The notes under the pieces: generated by a model
What the model saw: only the letters and a program-made list of their open reading frames with translations
Database searches by the model: none
Told to the model about the DNA's origin: nothing
From: Aureibaculum sp. 2308TA14-22
Lineage (GTDB): Bacteria > Bacteroidota > Bacteroidia > Flavobacteriales > Flavobacteriaceae
Reading direction: 5' to 3'
Assembly (NCBI RefSeq): GCF_040538665.1
Contig: NZ_JBEWXT010000001.1
Coordinates: forward strand, 310,001 to 374,000
DNA length: 64,000 bases
Position numbers and translations under genes: made by a program
Part shown: positions 34,657 to 43,935 of the stretch, piece by piece
Numbering within the stretch: the stretch's first letter is position 1
Layout of the letters: the number at the start of each line of letters is the position of its first letter

Positions 34657-36900
34657 CTATTTTTCTGAATTTGCTTTGTTACTATCAAAATTTTCTAAGA
34701 TTTCAACAGCACGTTTGCCTTCTTCAGTATTTGGATAACTTAAAGCAACATAACTTAAGGCTTCTTTAAACGCTTCAGCCCCGATAGTTTTCATTAAAAT
34801 ATGAGCCTTTAACAACTCAAACTTTGGTATAATAGGTTCGTCCTTGAACTGCTCAATTGCCTTTTCTGCTTTTTGATAGGCTTCAACATAATGTTGAAAA
34901 TCATAATCACAATAGATAGAGTTATAAATAGCCTCGGGCGAATTAATATCGTTGGTAGCCAACACTTTATCAGGATTTAGGATAATATTAGCATACCTAG
35001 ATTCTGGATAATTAGAAACGACTACATTTTTGTATTTATTACTTTTTGTCTCATCAAAATTAGCATAAATTTTGTACAAATGATAATTTATTGGAAGAAT
35101 TAATTTTTCAACTGGTTTAAAAGTCAATAATTTTTCTAATCGTTCGGCAGCTAATAGATATTCTTTAAACTGTTCATTGTAAATAACACCCAAGTTGTAA
35201 TAGGCGTCGTTACGCAAATGAGTTATACTGTCCAATTCACTTTTTTCTGTAGGTATTCTACTAATATAATAATCTAGCTCATACTTTTTAGAGCTGTCAA
35301 AATCATTTGCTATTGCTAACAATTCTTTCTTTTTGGTATCTTGACTGCTTATCTTTTTAGCAGAAATACGCCAATTGTCTTCTAAGGCTCTATTGCCCCA
35401 AGCTCTTTTAAATTCTTGTTTACCAAATCCAACAACATTGTTATTATAAAAATAAAATTTACCTCCTTTAGACCCGCTTTTTGAAGTATCGTCGGTTAAG
35501 TTACCAAATCCTGTTGTGCTCGTAAGTGAGTTTTCCAATTTTATTTTAGCCAATTCATCCACTTTTTTAATACTGTCAATGTATTGTTGATAGAATGCTT
35601 CTTGTTCAGCTTTTGGCAAAGCGGCAATTTTCAAAATACTATCATTCGTGTTTGCTAAAGTTTCGTAAGTGATTACTTCTTCCAGACTTTCACGTTTTCT
35701 AACTAGACGTCTTATGCGTTTTTCATTTGCATTTTTGGTTATGGCAATTATACTATCATAGTAAGCACCAGCCAATTCAAATTTAGCTTTGTCAAAATAA
35801 ATATTGCCAATAGCTTCATAAGTTAATTCTTTTTGATATTTCTTTGCATTAGGAGTTCTCAACGATTTTTCAAAATCATCTAAAGCAATTTTAATACTGT
35901 CATTTTGAGCTTCTATTAGTCCTTTTTGATAATGTAGTTCATCTAAAAAGGGTCTATTATCCCTATTTTTAATTAACTTTTTTAATCGGGTTAAAATCAG
36001 TTCTGTACTATCTTCTTTAGTGTAGTTTTTTGCCCTGTCTATTTCAGCATGGACTTGATAGCGTAACGGAGCCTTTTTAAAACTCATCAATTTTTCAAAA
36101 TAGATGTTTGACGAATCTCTTTTTTGTTCGTTTCTGTATAACTGACCTAAAATAAATAGGTTACGAGATTTTTGTTTAGGATCGACTGAAAATAATACTG
36201 CACTATCCAAATGCTTTATTACTAAATGCGAACTGTCTAAAGCTTGATATGCCATTGCCATTGTGGTATGACCATCTTCAACCAATTCTAACGGTAAGTT
36301 TAGATTTTTTAATAAATATTGTAGGGTTTCAATAGCCAGTTCTTCATTTTGTAAACGAACCAATGTTTTGGCTTGCCAAACCCGGGTTTCGTCTTTTAAA
36401 TCGTTTTCAGTATAATTTTCGAGGACAAAATTAAAAGCTTCAAGAGCTGGCACAAAGCGTTGCGAATAATACCTCGATTTACCCAACAACAAATACGCAT
36501 CGTCAATTTGACGGTTACGTTCTTTGCCGTCAATATCCATTCCATGTTTTTGAATGGCTTTTACCGCTTTTTCTTCGGCACGGTCAAAACCAGTTGCGGT
36601 ACTTTCTGTGTCTTCATTATTGTCTTTTGGAGGTGCTGTAGGGTTTATGATAATTTCCACTTGTTCCTCTTCAATTTTTAAAGGTTCAATAGGTAAGAGT
36701 TCCCAAAAATTATCAGCATAATCATCGTCTAATTGCAGTTTAGCCTGGTCAAAGGCTACTTGACCATTGTACAAAACATTATACTTGGTAGAAAGTGCGT
36801 GCATGTTTCTACTAACAATATTGTTTTTTTTAGTTGAGCAACTAAAAAATAACACTAAAAACGCACTAAGGAAAAGCCAGAGGAAAAACTTTTTAATCAA
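34657..36900 (-). CDS. porW: SprE/PorW-type TPR lipoprotein of the type IX secretion system
   Basis: A 747-residue lipoprotein: a signal peptide with lipobox ending FFSC (Cys21), then the opening STKKNNIVSRNMHALSTKYNVLYNG typical of PorW/SprE, followed by many TPR-like helices (about 120-430 and 560-740) such as DDAYLLLGKSRYYSQRFVPALEAF near residue 148. SprE is required for gliding motility and type IX protein export in Flavobacterium; PorW is the Porphyromonas counterpart. The start is TTG at 36898-36900, with a stop codon in frame just upstream. No other T9SS gene is in the window. Confidence 0.88.
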   Translation of the reverse strand: MIKKFFLWLFLSAFLVLFFSCSTKKNNIVSRNMHALSTKYNVLYNGQVAFDQAKLQLDDDYADNFWELLPIEPLKIEEEQVEIIINPTAPPKDNNEDTESTATGFDRAEEKAVKAIQKHGMDIDGKERNRQIDDAYLLLGKSRYYSQRFVPALEAFNFVLENYTENDLKDETRVWQAKTLVRLQNEELAIETLQYLLKNLNLPLELVEDGHTTMAMAYQALDSSHLVIKHLDSAVLFSVDPKQKSRNLFILGQLYRNEQKRDSSNIYFEKLMSFKKAPLRYQVHAEIDRAKNYTKEDSTELILTRLKKLIKNRDNRPFLDELHYQKGLIEAQNDSIKIALDDFEKSLRTPNAKKYQKELTYEAIGNIYFDKAKFELAGAYYDSIIAITKNANEKRIRRLVRKRESLEEVITYETLANTNDSILKIAALPKAEQEAFYQQYIDSIKKVDELAKIKLENSLTSTTGFGNLTDDTSKSGSKGGKFYFYNNNVVGFGKQEFKRAWGNRALEDNWRISAKKISSQDTKKKELLAIANDFDSSKKYELDYYISRIPTEKSELDSITHLRNDAYYNLGVIYNEQFKEYLLAAERLEKLLTFKPVEKLILPINYHLYKIYANFDETKSNKYKNVVVSNYPESRYANIILNPDKVLATNDINSPEAIYNSIYCDYDFQHYVEAYQKAEKAIEQFKDEPIIPKFELLKAHILMKTIGAEAFKEALSYVALSYPNTEEGKRAVEILENFDSNKANSEK

Positions 36901-37007
36901 AATCTAGATTTGTCTAGTAGTGTAACTAAAAATTTTGAGGTTTATTGTATGAAGTAATTGAAAAATTGAAAATAGATTTAATTTATCAAAAAATGGTCAT
37001 TATTGAA

Positions 37008-37039
37008 AAGCCCTCCCTTATGGAGGTTCGGGTGGGCTT
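37008..37039. repeat. Inverted repeat after the ABC ATPase gene
   Basis: Arms AAGCCCTCCC (37008-37017) and GGGTGGGCTT (37030-37039) pair at 9 of 10 positions and end one base from the ATPase stop codon. Its C/G-rich composition contrasts with the AT-rich surroundings. Likely a terminator or dispersed repeat; there is no strong U tract. Confidence 0.55.
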
Positions 37040-37040
37040 C

Positions 37041-37736
37041 TTACACCGAAAAATGTCCTTCTAATTCTTTTAAAGTGGCAGCAGAAGTTTCAATGTCTTT
37101 AATCAATTCTCCTTTTTCAAGTACCACTATACGTTCGCACACTTCGGTAACGTGACCTAAATCATGGCTAGAAATCAAAACCGTAGCTTTATTTTCATCA
37201 GTCAAGGATTTTAATAATTTTTTAAGCCTGATTTGTGTAGTTGGATCTAGATTTGCAAAAGGTTCGTCTAAAATAATTACTTCTGGATTTCCGATTAGTG
37301 CGGCAACAATACCCGCTTTTTTCTGATTTCCTTTGGACAGATCGCGTAAATATTTACGTTTTCCAAGAATTTCGCCGTTGAATAGCTCTTCAAATGGTTG
37401 TAAAAAAGTATCAACATCGGCTTTGTTCATACCACGTAATTCGCCTATGAAATAGAAATATTCTTCGGGTGTAAGGTAACCGATCAAAAAACTTTCATCA
37501 ATAAAAGCAGCTGTAAAAGGTTTCCAATCTTCACTTTTGTCCACTTGAATTTCATTATTAACTATTGAACCCGTAGTCGGTTGAATAAGGTCTAATAGCA
37601 AGTTGAAAAAAGTGGTCTTTCCTGCACCGTTATTTCCTACCAACCCAAAAGATTGTCCTTTAGGAATTTCCAATGCATCCAATTGCAATACCGTTGTCTG
37701 TCCGTATTTTTTTGAGATATCTGTTGCTTTAATCAT
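37041..37736 (-). CDS. ABC transporter ATP-binding protein
   Basis: A 231-residue ATPase with Walker A GLVGNNGAGKTTF near residue 32, a signature-loop variant LSKGNQKKAGI near residue 128, Walker B VIILDEPFANLDP near residue 150 and the switch His in ISSHDLGH near residue 187. It resembles the CcmA/NatA type of ATPase that pairs with a single large permease. It lies six bases downstream of the permease gene and forms a two-component exporter with it; cargo unknown. Confidence 0.93.
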   Translation of the reverse strand: MIKATDISKKYGQTTVLQLDALEIPKGQSFGLVGNNGAGKTTFFNLLLDLIQPTTGSIVNNEIQVDKSEDWKPFTAAFIDESFLIGYLTPEEYFYFIGELRGMNKADVDTFLQPFEELFNGEILGKRKYLRDLSKGNQKKAGIVAALIGNPEVIILDEPFANLDPTTQIRLKKLLKSLTDENKATVLISSHDLGHVTEVCERIVVLEKGELIKDIETSAATLKELEGHFSV

Positions 37737-37742
37737 AATAAT

Positions 37743-39221
37743 TTAGTTGTCCTGCTCGAAAGCATTAATCATTTTATATTTTGTATCTATATATCTTTTG
37801 GCAATACTTGTCATTATTTTTTGATGGAAAACAATACCAACAATTCCCAAAATAATAAGTGTGGCAATTCCTGCCTCAAAACTGATGAGTTTATATGGTA
37901 AATAAAAGAAAATCATTGGGATGAATAATAGCGGAAAGCCAATAATCCATTGTACAGCACCAGTACCTTGGTAGTTAAAAGCTGCTCGTTGGGTTAAATC
38001 AATTTTTTTTCTGTTAAATGAACCTCCATATAATAATAGATGTGAGTTTATGCCAATATTATAAACCATAGCGGCAAAATGTACTAATAAAACTTTCCAT
38101 CCAAAATACACATACGGTATACTTATAACAAACATTAAAATAGCACTCATCATCATCAATGTATATTTTGAGCTGAGGTATTCTTTGTATTTAATATTTT
38201 GGCTCATCAGCAATTTATAATAACCACTATCCCAAGCAGGAATGAATTGCCCAAAATTTATCATAAAAATTCCAGTAACGAAAATGCCTACAAAAACATA
38301 AAAAGCTGGCATATTTTGATAAGTAGGGTTTGGGTAAAAGATGAGCCCATAGAACAACCCTAGAACTACAATAAAAATTGAAGAACGAGGTCTTTTATTC
38401 CGCCATAATAATTTTAAATCGAGTTGTAAAAACGGTGCAATGGCACCAAACCTGCGTGTCCATGCCATATCTGTGGTAGTGGCCACTTGCGTTTTCGCTT
38501 TTAATGATTGATCAATATATAATTTCTGTTTTAAGATTGTATAGTTTACATAATATAATAATGCTAAAATACTCAACGGAATAACCAATAATAACGGATT
38601 GGCAGTGATAGTATTTACAGCACTACCAACCAAATCGGTAAAAGAAATAACATTAAAATAGTTTAATCCAAACAATATACCCGCAAATGCAAGGATTGGT
38701 AAAAAAGACAATTCTGTTTCTGCGGATTTACTTTCAATAATAAAATTCAAAAAGTTGGTAATTAAGGTAAGTATTATCAATAAGAACATCCATGTAAAAA
38801 CTACAGAAGCACCATATCCATTAAAAAGCAAAATAATACCAAAAGGAATAATCGTAAATAAGGGCAAAAAATTAAAAAACGAAATTGCCGATCTGCCCAA
38901 AATATAATGTAAAATTTTATTACGTTTTAATGGCAGTGTCAACAATGGCTTAATATTCATTACTGGTAATTTCTGGAAGAAAAATCGCATTAATAAATCA
39001 CCTAACAACCAATAAAACAGGAATCCGTTAACAATTAACAAAGCGTCTTGATTTGGAAACTGGTCCTTTAATAATGGATAAAGCCCGAATCCCAATCCTA
39101 AAAATATTAAAATAAAATATAAAGCAAAAAATACCATTAAAATATTTAATGCCATACTCTTTTGCCAATATGAAGAACGGAAAAACTGTTTCCATTGTAA
39201 GCTAAAAAAACGTGAGATCAT
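37743..39221 (-). CDS. ABC transporter permease, DUF5687-like
   Basis: A 492-residue membrane protein with about twelve predicted helices and a large central cytoplasmic stretch near residues 230-270 (TDMAWTRRFGAIAPFLQLDLKLLWRNKRP). The opening ISRFFSLQWKQFFRSSYWQKS and the coupling with a downstream ATPase fit the DUF5687 permease family of Bacteroidota (name from memory). Start ATG 39219-39221. Function presumed export of an unknown compound or membrane remodelling. Confidence 0.85.
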   Translation of the reverse strand: MISRFFSLQWKQFFRSSYWQKSMALNILMVFFALYFILIFLGLGFGLYPLLKDQFPNQDALLIVNGFLFYWLLGDLLMRFFFQKLPVMNIKPLLTLPLKRNKILHYILGRSAISFFNFLPLFTIIPFGIILLFNGYGASVVFTWMFLLIILTLITNFLNFIIESKSAETELSFLPILAFAGILFGLNYFNVISFTDLVGSAVNTITANPLLLVIPLSILALLYYVNYTILKQKLYIDQSLKAKTQVATTTDMAWTRRFGAIAPFLQLDLKLLWRNKRPRSSIFIVVLGLFYGLIFYPNPTYQNMPAFYVFVGIFVTGIFMINFGQFIPAWDSGYYKLLMSQNIKYKEYLSSKYTLMMMSAILMFVISIPYVYFGWKVLLVHFAAMVYNIGINSHLLLYGGSFNRKKIDLTQRAAFNYQGTGAVQWIIGFPLLFIPMIFFYLPYKLISFEAGIATLIILGIVGIVFHQKIMTSIAKRYIDTKYKMINAFEQDN

Positions 39222-39310
39222 GTTGTTGATTTGGTGTTATTAGTAGGTGAAATTGTATTAATGTTACAAACTTTTTACAAGTAAACTAAAAAAATAAGCA
39301 AAACCCCTCC

Positions 39311-39353
39311 GTCCCGAATACTCGGGACACCTCCCCTTTAAAATAAGGGGAGG
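39311..39353. repeat. Two adjacent inverted repeats, terminator-like
   Basis: First GTCCCGA (39311-39317) with TCGGGAC (39322-39328); then CCTCCCCTT (39330-39338) with AAGGGGAGG (39345-39353). They lie 33 bases downstream of the large lipoprotein gene (minus strand) and before the permease gene. On the minus strand they are followed by T-rich sequence (plus-strand A's at 39282-39304), so they could terminate the lipoprotein transcript. The composition matches dispersed intergenic repeats of this phylum. Confidence 0.55.
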
Positions 39354-39386
39354 AGCTATTTATTTTACAATTTTACTCGAAAGAAT

Positions 39387-42300
39387 TTAATAATTTAAAT
39401 GAATCGCATTTGCATTACAAGCAAATTGACCTTTGTCAGTCTCATTTTTAAAAACTAAAAACAAATTTTCCACTCCATTTGTTGGTGCTATTTTTATAAC
39501 ATACGTTTTTAAATTATCTTTCTGCTTACTATAATATCCTAATTTGGTCTGCCCTAATATTTCGCCATCAACACTACCTTTTCGTATTTCAAGTAAACCA
39601 TCATATTCATAATTTTTGCCATAATAGGCAGTGAAATTAATACTTTTTAAACCTGTAAAATCGACTTGATTGTATTTGAAATAAGAATTGTGTTTAACGG
39701 AACCGACTAAGGAATTTCCTCCAGCTTGCCAATTACCAAGTCCAGCACTTCTTTCATCAGCTTGTTGAGCTTCAAAATAAGGTGCTTTAAAAATGAGTTG
39801 GTTTCTAGCGGTTAATTCAGCATTTTCTAAACCTTCTTTGCCTTTATCGGTGTAAGAAGCAGTTAAAATATAAACTCCGTTTTTATCGGAAGTTTTGTGT
39901 TTGTCAAATGATAATGTTCCCGACAAGGGTAACATTTTTTCGTTTACATCATCTAATTTTAATGATAAAATATAATCTACAATTTTTTGGGCGTCATTAT
40001 TACTCAAAGTTGGGTGAGCTACCATCGCAGTTTCTCCCCAAACACCAGAGCCACCATTAATAATTTTATCAATTAAATAACCCGTATTTTTTTTGTTATA
40101 CTTTTTGGAAATTTCTCTATAACTAGGGCCATTTACCTTTTTATCTGTAGCATGACAAGCTTTGCAGTCAGCGTTTTCAATTATGGTTTTACCTTCGGGA
40201 TCTATTACTTGTTGATGACCAATTGTAGCCTTAACCATATCTTTACCTTGTGGGATGTAATTCAAAGTAACCTTAACATCTTTAGGGTTTATGGTGCCAT
40301 TTTCAGTACTGCCGTCTTGTTTATCGGTTGCAGAAATCTCATAATCTATTGTTTTACCTTTCCAATAAAAATGATTAGTCGTATTCGTTTTTAAGGTTAA
40401 CTCCGGTACATCATTGCCTACTAATATTTTTGTTGTAGCTGTTGAACTTTCCCCTTGTTTGTCTACAACTTTTAAACTGACCTCGTATGTGCCTAGTTTG
40501 TCAAAAGTAAAGGTGGGATTTGTTTCGGTGGATTGCACCTTGTCGTTAAAAGACCATTCGTAGGTCAACTCATCATTATCATAATCTTCTGATGAATCTC
40601 CAGTAAAGGTTAGCGTTAACGGCTCACCACCAACAGTTTTATCGGTTTTTATTCTGGCAATAGGTTTTCGGTTGCCCTTTTTATATTCAATTCTGTTCAA
40701 GCGGGCATCAAGGTTTCTTGTATTCCATGATTGACCATATTCGAGAACATACATATTACCATCTGAGCCAAAAATCATATCCATTGGGTGCGAAAACTCG
40801 GAATTAGGCATAAAAGGTTCTGCTTTTACATAATCGTGGTTATCATCTAAGGTGACTACATAAATCCAATCTCGCATCCATTCGTACAAGAATAATTTAT
40901 TTTCAAAATATTCGGGAAAAGGTTGTTTGGCATCAGGGAAATCAGCTGCATGAAATACTGGGCCCGACATAGGGTTTACACCGCCTATTCCCAGCCATGG
41001 AAACTCTTCAGAAGCATCATAAGAATACCAAATTTGCGATTCTTGCACAGGAGGAAGTTTTCTAAGTCCCGTATTATTTGGAGAGTCGTTTATAATGTTG
41101 TTGGGATCAAATTTTGGCCCTGAGACATTTGTTGTAAAATCAAAATCGTTATACGTTTGGTTATCGCCACGAGTATATGGCCATCCGTAAAATCCAGCTT
41201 TTCGAGCTTGGTCAAACTCTCCCATTCCTTTTGGCCCTCTATTGGGTCTTCCTTTTCCAGCATCTGGGCCAACATCACCCCAATAAATAAAGCCTGTTTT
41301 GCTGTCAACCGACATTCTAAAGGGGTTTCTATTACCCATGATGTAAATTTCAGGACGCGTTTTTTCAGTACCCACAGGAAATAAATTTCCTTCTGGAATA
41401 GAATAGGTGCCATCATCCTCAGGTTTTATACGGAGAATTTTTCCGCGTAGGTCATTGGTATTTCCCGCAGATTTTTGGGCATCCCATAAGGCTCTTCCTT
41501 CTCGCTCATCAATAGGAGCAAATCCAGCAGATTCAAATGGATTAGTATTGTCACCAACGGTAATGAATAAATTACCATTAGGACCAAATTCCAAAGATCC
41601 GCCACTATGGCAACATTTTCTAATTACATCTATAGTTAAGAGAACTTTTTCAGAACTAATATCTAATGAATCATTCACCAAATTAAAACGAGAAATGTGT
41701 TGAATAGGTTCGTCACCAGGTTTAGAATAAAAAAGATAAATCCAATTGTTTTTTTCATAATTTGGATCAACTGCTAAACCTAATAGACCATCTTCGTTAC
41801 CGTAAAACACATCAAGTTTTGTAATTTCTTTTGTCTTATTTTCCTTAAAATCATATAATTTTAAATTACCGCGACGTTCAACAAACAGAATTCCCTTACC
41901 GGGAACTTCGTCCAACTCCATAGGCTCATCTAAATTAAAATCTAGTACAGTTCTTACAAATCTATTTTCTTCAGGGATTTTTTGAGTAGTAGCTTTTCCG
42001 TAATCTAAGGTATTGTTACCAATGGCATAATTTATTCCACCTAATAAATGGTTAAGAAATTTAGGATTCTTGTAAGTTTCATCAGTATGTCCCATTTCTG
42101 TGTAAAAGGCTTTGCCACCATCATAATCGTGATACCAACTTATGGGGTGGTTTTCTCCATTCTCACCTCCTTCATAAGAGTTTTCATCAATTTTTATAAG
42201 TACGTTAATATCAGGGTTGATATTCTTAAAATTATACCATTCATCACTTTTTACCCAAGTGCTATCCAAATGTTTTGTAGATGTATGTTTTCTATCAATT

Positions 42301-42734
42301 ACATTCAAAGTTGCTTCTTGAATTTTTGGGTGATTCTTGAAATAAGCACCCACTAACTTGCCGTACCAAGCCCAATCGTATTCTGTATCCGTAGCTGAAT
42401 GAACCCCTACAAAACCACCTCCAGCTTGGATATAACGTTCAAAATGAGACTGCTGGGTTGGGTTTAAAACATCACCAGTTGTATTTAAGAATATAACTGC
42501 TGAATACGTTTTTAATTTTTCTTCGCTAAAAAAGTCAGCATTTTTTGTAGTGTCTACTATAAAACCATTTTCTGACCCCATTTTTTGTAAGGCTGCAATT
42601 CCGGCAGGAATTGAACCATGAACATGTCCAGCTGTTTTACTAAAAACCAGCACTTTTTTTTCTTTGGATTTTGGGGTACACGAAAAAGCCATTATTAAGA
42701 CAATAACGGCAGCTAATTTTAAGATATATTTCAT
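39387..42734 (-). CDS. Secreted multi-domain lipoprotein: ThuA, PQQ-type sugar dehydrogenase propeller, PKD, cytochrome c, CBM6-like
   Basis: A 1115-residue protein with a lipobox at Cys19 (AFSC). Residues about 28-245 are a ThuA (trehalose-utilisation) domain, with GGGFVGVHSATDTEYDW near residue 108. Residues about 255-685 are a GSDH/PQQ-dependent sugar dehydrogenase-like beta-propeller, with EDGLLGLAVDPNY, CCHSGGSLEFGPNG and GEFDQARKAGFYGWPY. Residues about 688-770 are a PKD domain. A class I cytochrome c domain has its haem motif CKACH at 857-861 and a candidate axial Met near residue 910 (ETAMVAHP). The end (about 960-1115) resembles a CBM6 module. It probably oxidises a sugar at the cell surface and passes electrons to its own haem. 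Upstream of the minus-strand ABC genes, downstream of purM. Confidence 0.9.
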   Translation of the reverse strand: MKYILKLAAVIVLIMAFSCTPKSKEKKVLVFSKTAGHVHGSIPAGIAALQKMGSENGFIVDTTKNADFFSEEKLKTYSAVIFLNTTGDVLNPTQQSHFERYIQAGGGFVGVHSATDTEYDWAWYGKLVGAYFKNHPKIQEATLNVIDRKHTSTKHLDSTWVKSDEWYNFKNINPDINVLIKIDENSYEGGENGENHPISWYHDYDGGKAFYTEMGHTDETYKNPKFLNHLLGGINYAIGNNTLDYGKATTQKIPEENRFVRTVLDFNLDEPMELDEVPGKGILFVERRGNLKLYDFKENKTKEITKLDVFYGNEDGLLGLAVDPNYEKNNWIYLFYSKPGDEPIQHISRFNLVNDSLDISSEKVLLTIDVIRKCCHSGGSLEFGPNGNLFITVGDNTNPFESAGFAPIDEREGRALWDAQKSAGNTNDLRGKILRIKPEDDGTYSIPEGNLFPVGTEKTRPEIYIMGNRNPFRMSVDSKTGFIYWGDVGPDAGKGRPNRGPKGMGEFDQARKAGFYGWPYTRGDNQTYNDFDFTTNVSGPKFDPNNIINDSPNNTGLRKLPPVQESQIWYSYDASEEFPWLGIGGVNPMSGPVFHAADFPDAKQPFPEYFENKLFLYEWMRDWIYVVTLDDNHDYVKAEPFMPNSEFSHPMDMIFGSDGNMYVLEYGQSWNTRNLDARLNRIEYKKGNRKPIARIKTDKTVGGEPLTLTFTGDSSEDYDNDELTYEWSFNDKVQSTETNPTFTFDKLGTYEVSLKVVDKQGESSTATTKILVGNDVPELTLKTNTTNHFYWKGKTIDYEISATDKQDGSTENGTINPKDVKVTLNYIPQGKDMVKATIGHQQVIDPEGKTIIENADCKACHATDKKVNGPSYREISKKYNKKNTGYLIDKIINGGSGVWGETAMVAHPTLSNNDAQKIVDYILSLKLDDVNEKMLPLSGTLSFDKHKTSDKNGVYILTASYTDKGKEGLENAELTARNQLIFKAPYFEAQQADERSAGLGNWQAGGNSLVGSVKHNSYFKYNQVDFTGLKSINFTAYYGKNYEYDGLLEIRKGSVDGEILGQTKLGYYSKQKDNLKTYVIKIAPTNGVENLFLVFKNETDKGQFACNANAIHLNY

Positions 42735-42746
42735 TTTTGGAATTGC

Positions 42747-43922
42747 TTAGTACACAAATGTACCAAATTCACTTTTAATAGTTAGTTTTTTGCTTGGAGA
42801 AGCCCCAACTTTTCCAATAATTTGAGCGTCAACATTAAAAGAATTAGAAATTTTTATAATATCCTCAGCTATTTTTTCAGGTAGGTACAATTCCATTCTG
42901 TGGCCGCAATTAAATACCTGATACATTTCTTTCCAATCCGTATTTGATTGTTCTTGAATCAATTGGAATAAAGGAGGTATGTCAAACAAATTGTCTTTTA
43001 TGATATGTAAATTGTCGATAAAATGTAAAATTTTGGTTTGGGCACCACCACTGCAATGTACCATTCCACTGATTTGAGAACGGTGTTTTTTCAATATTTC
43101 ACTGATAATAGGTGCGTAAGTTCTTGTTGGAGAAAGTACCAGCTTACCCGCATCTATTGGCGAATTTTCTATAGTATCCGTAAGTTTTACATTGCCAGAA
43201 TATACCAAATCTTCTGGTACGGCATGGTCATAACTTTCAGGATATTTGTCAGCCAAATACTTTCCAAAAACATCATGACGGGCAGAAGTTAGGCCGTTAC
43301 TGCCCATTCCGCCATTGTATTCGGTTTCGTAAGTTGCCTGACCAAAAGAAGAAAGCCCAACAATGACATCGCCGGCTTTAATATTGGCGTTATCGATCAC
43401 ATCACTACGCTTCATTCTTGCGGTAACTGTAGAGTCCACGATAATAGTTCTGACCAAGTCACCTACATCTGCAGTTTCGCCTCCGGTAGATTTTATGGTA
43501 ACACCGTGTTTTTCTAAATCGGAAATCAATTCTTCGGTACCGTTGATTATGGCAGAAATTACTTCTCCAGGTATTAAATTTTTATTCCGACCAATTGTTG
43601 AAGACAATATTATATTATCAGTTGCCCCAACACAAAGTAAATCATCAATATTCATAATCAATGCGTCTTGGGCTATGCCTTTCCATACAGAAATGTCTCC
43701 CGTTTCCTTCCAATACATATAGGCTAATGACGATTTTGTTCCCGCCCCGTCGGCATGCATAACAAGACAATAATCATTATCATTGGTCAGGTAATCGGGG
43801 ACTATTTTACAGAATGCTTTTGGGAAAAGCCCTTTGTCTATATTACTTATGGCTTTGTGTACATCTTCTTTTGATGCAGAAACGCCTCTGAGGTTATATC
43901 GTTGGTCTGAAGATGAACTCAT
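42747..43922 (-). CDS. purM: Phosphoribosylformylglycinamidine cyclo-ligase (AIR synthase)
   Basis: Purine pathway step forming 5-aminoimidazole ribonucleotide from FGAM and ATP. The 391-residue protein is of the longer Bacteroidota form: opening YNLRGVSASKEDVHKAI, HADGAGTKSSLAYMYW near residue 55, DDLLCVGATDNIILSSTIGRN near residue 92, GGETADVGDLVRT near residue 142 and the C-terminal MVHCSGGAQTKIL near residue 287. The PurM-like fold signatures are clear, although GxG spacing differs from the E. coli enzyme. Thirteen bases downstream of the aspartic-protease-like gene. Confidence 0.9.
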   Translation of the reverse strand: MSSSSDQRYNLRGVSASKEDVHKAISNIDKGLFPKAFCKIVPDYLTNDNDYCLVMHADGAGTKSSLAYMYWKETGDISVWKGIAQDALIMNIDDLLCVGATDNIILSSTIGRNKNLIPGEVISAIINGTEELISDLEKHGVTIKSTGGETADVGDLVRTIIVDSTVTARMKRSDVIDNANIKAGDVIVGLSSFGQATYETEYNGGMGSNGLTSARHDVFGKYLADKYPESYDHAVPEDLVYSGNVKLTDTIENSPIDAGKLVLSPTRTYAPIISEILKKHRSQISGMVHCSGGAQTKILHFIDNLHIIKDNLFDIPPLFQLIQEQSNTDWKEMYQVFNCGHRMELYLPEKIAEDIIKISNSFNVDAQIIGKVGASPSKKLTIKSEFGTFVY

Positions 43923-43935
43923 TTTTTTTATCAGT

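Noticed and set aside
41407-41703. 98-codon plus-strand frame inside the sugar-dehydrogenase lipoprotein
   Set aside because: Antisense shadow; sequence has no recognisable domain and the minus-strand frame is a clear propeller.
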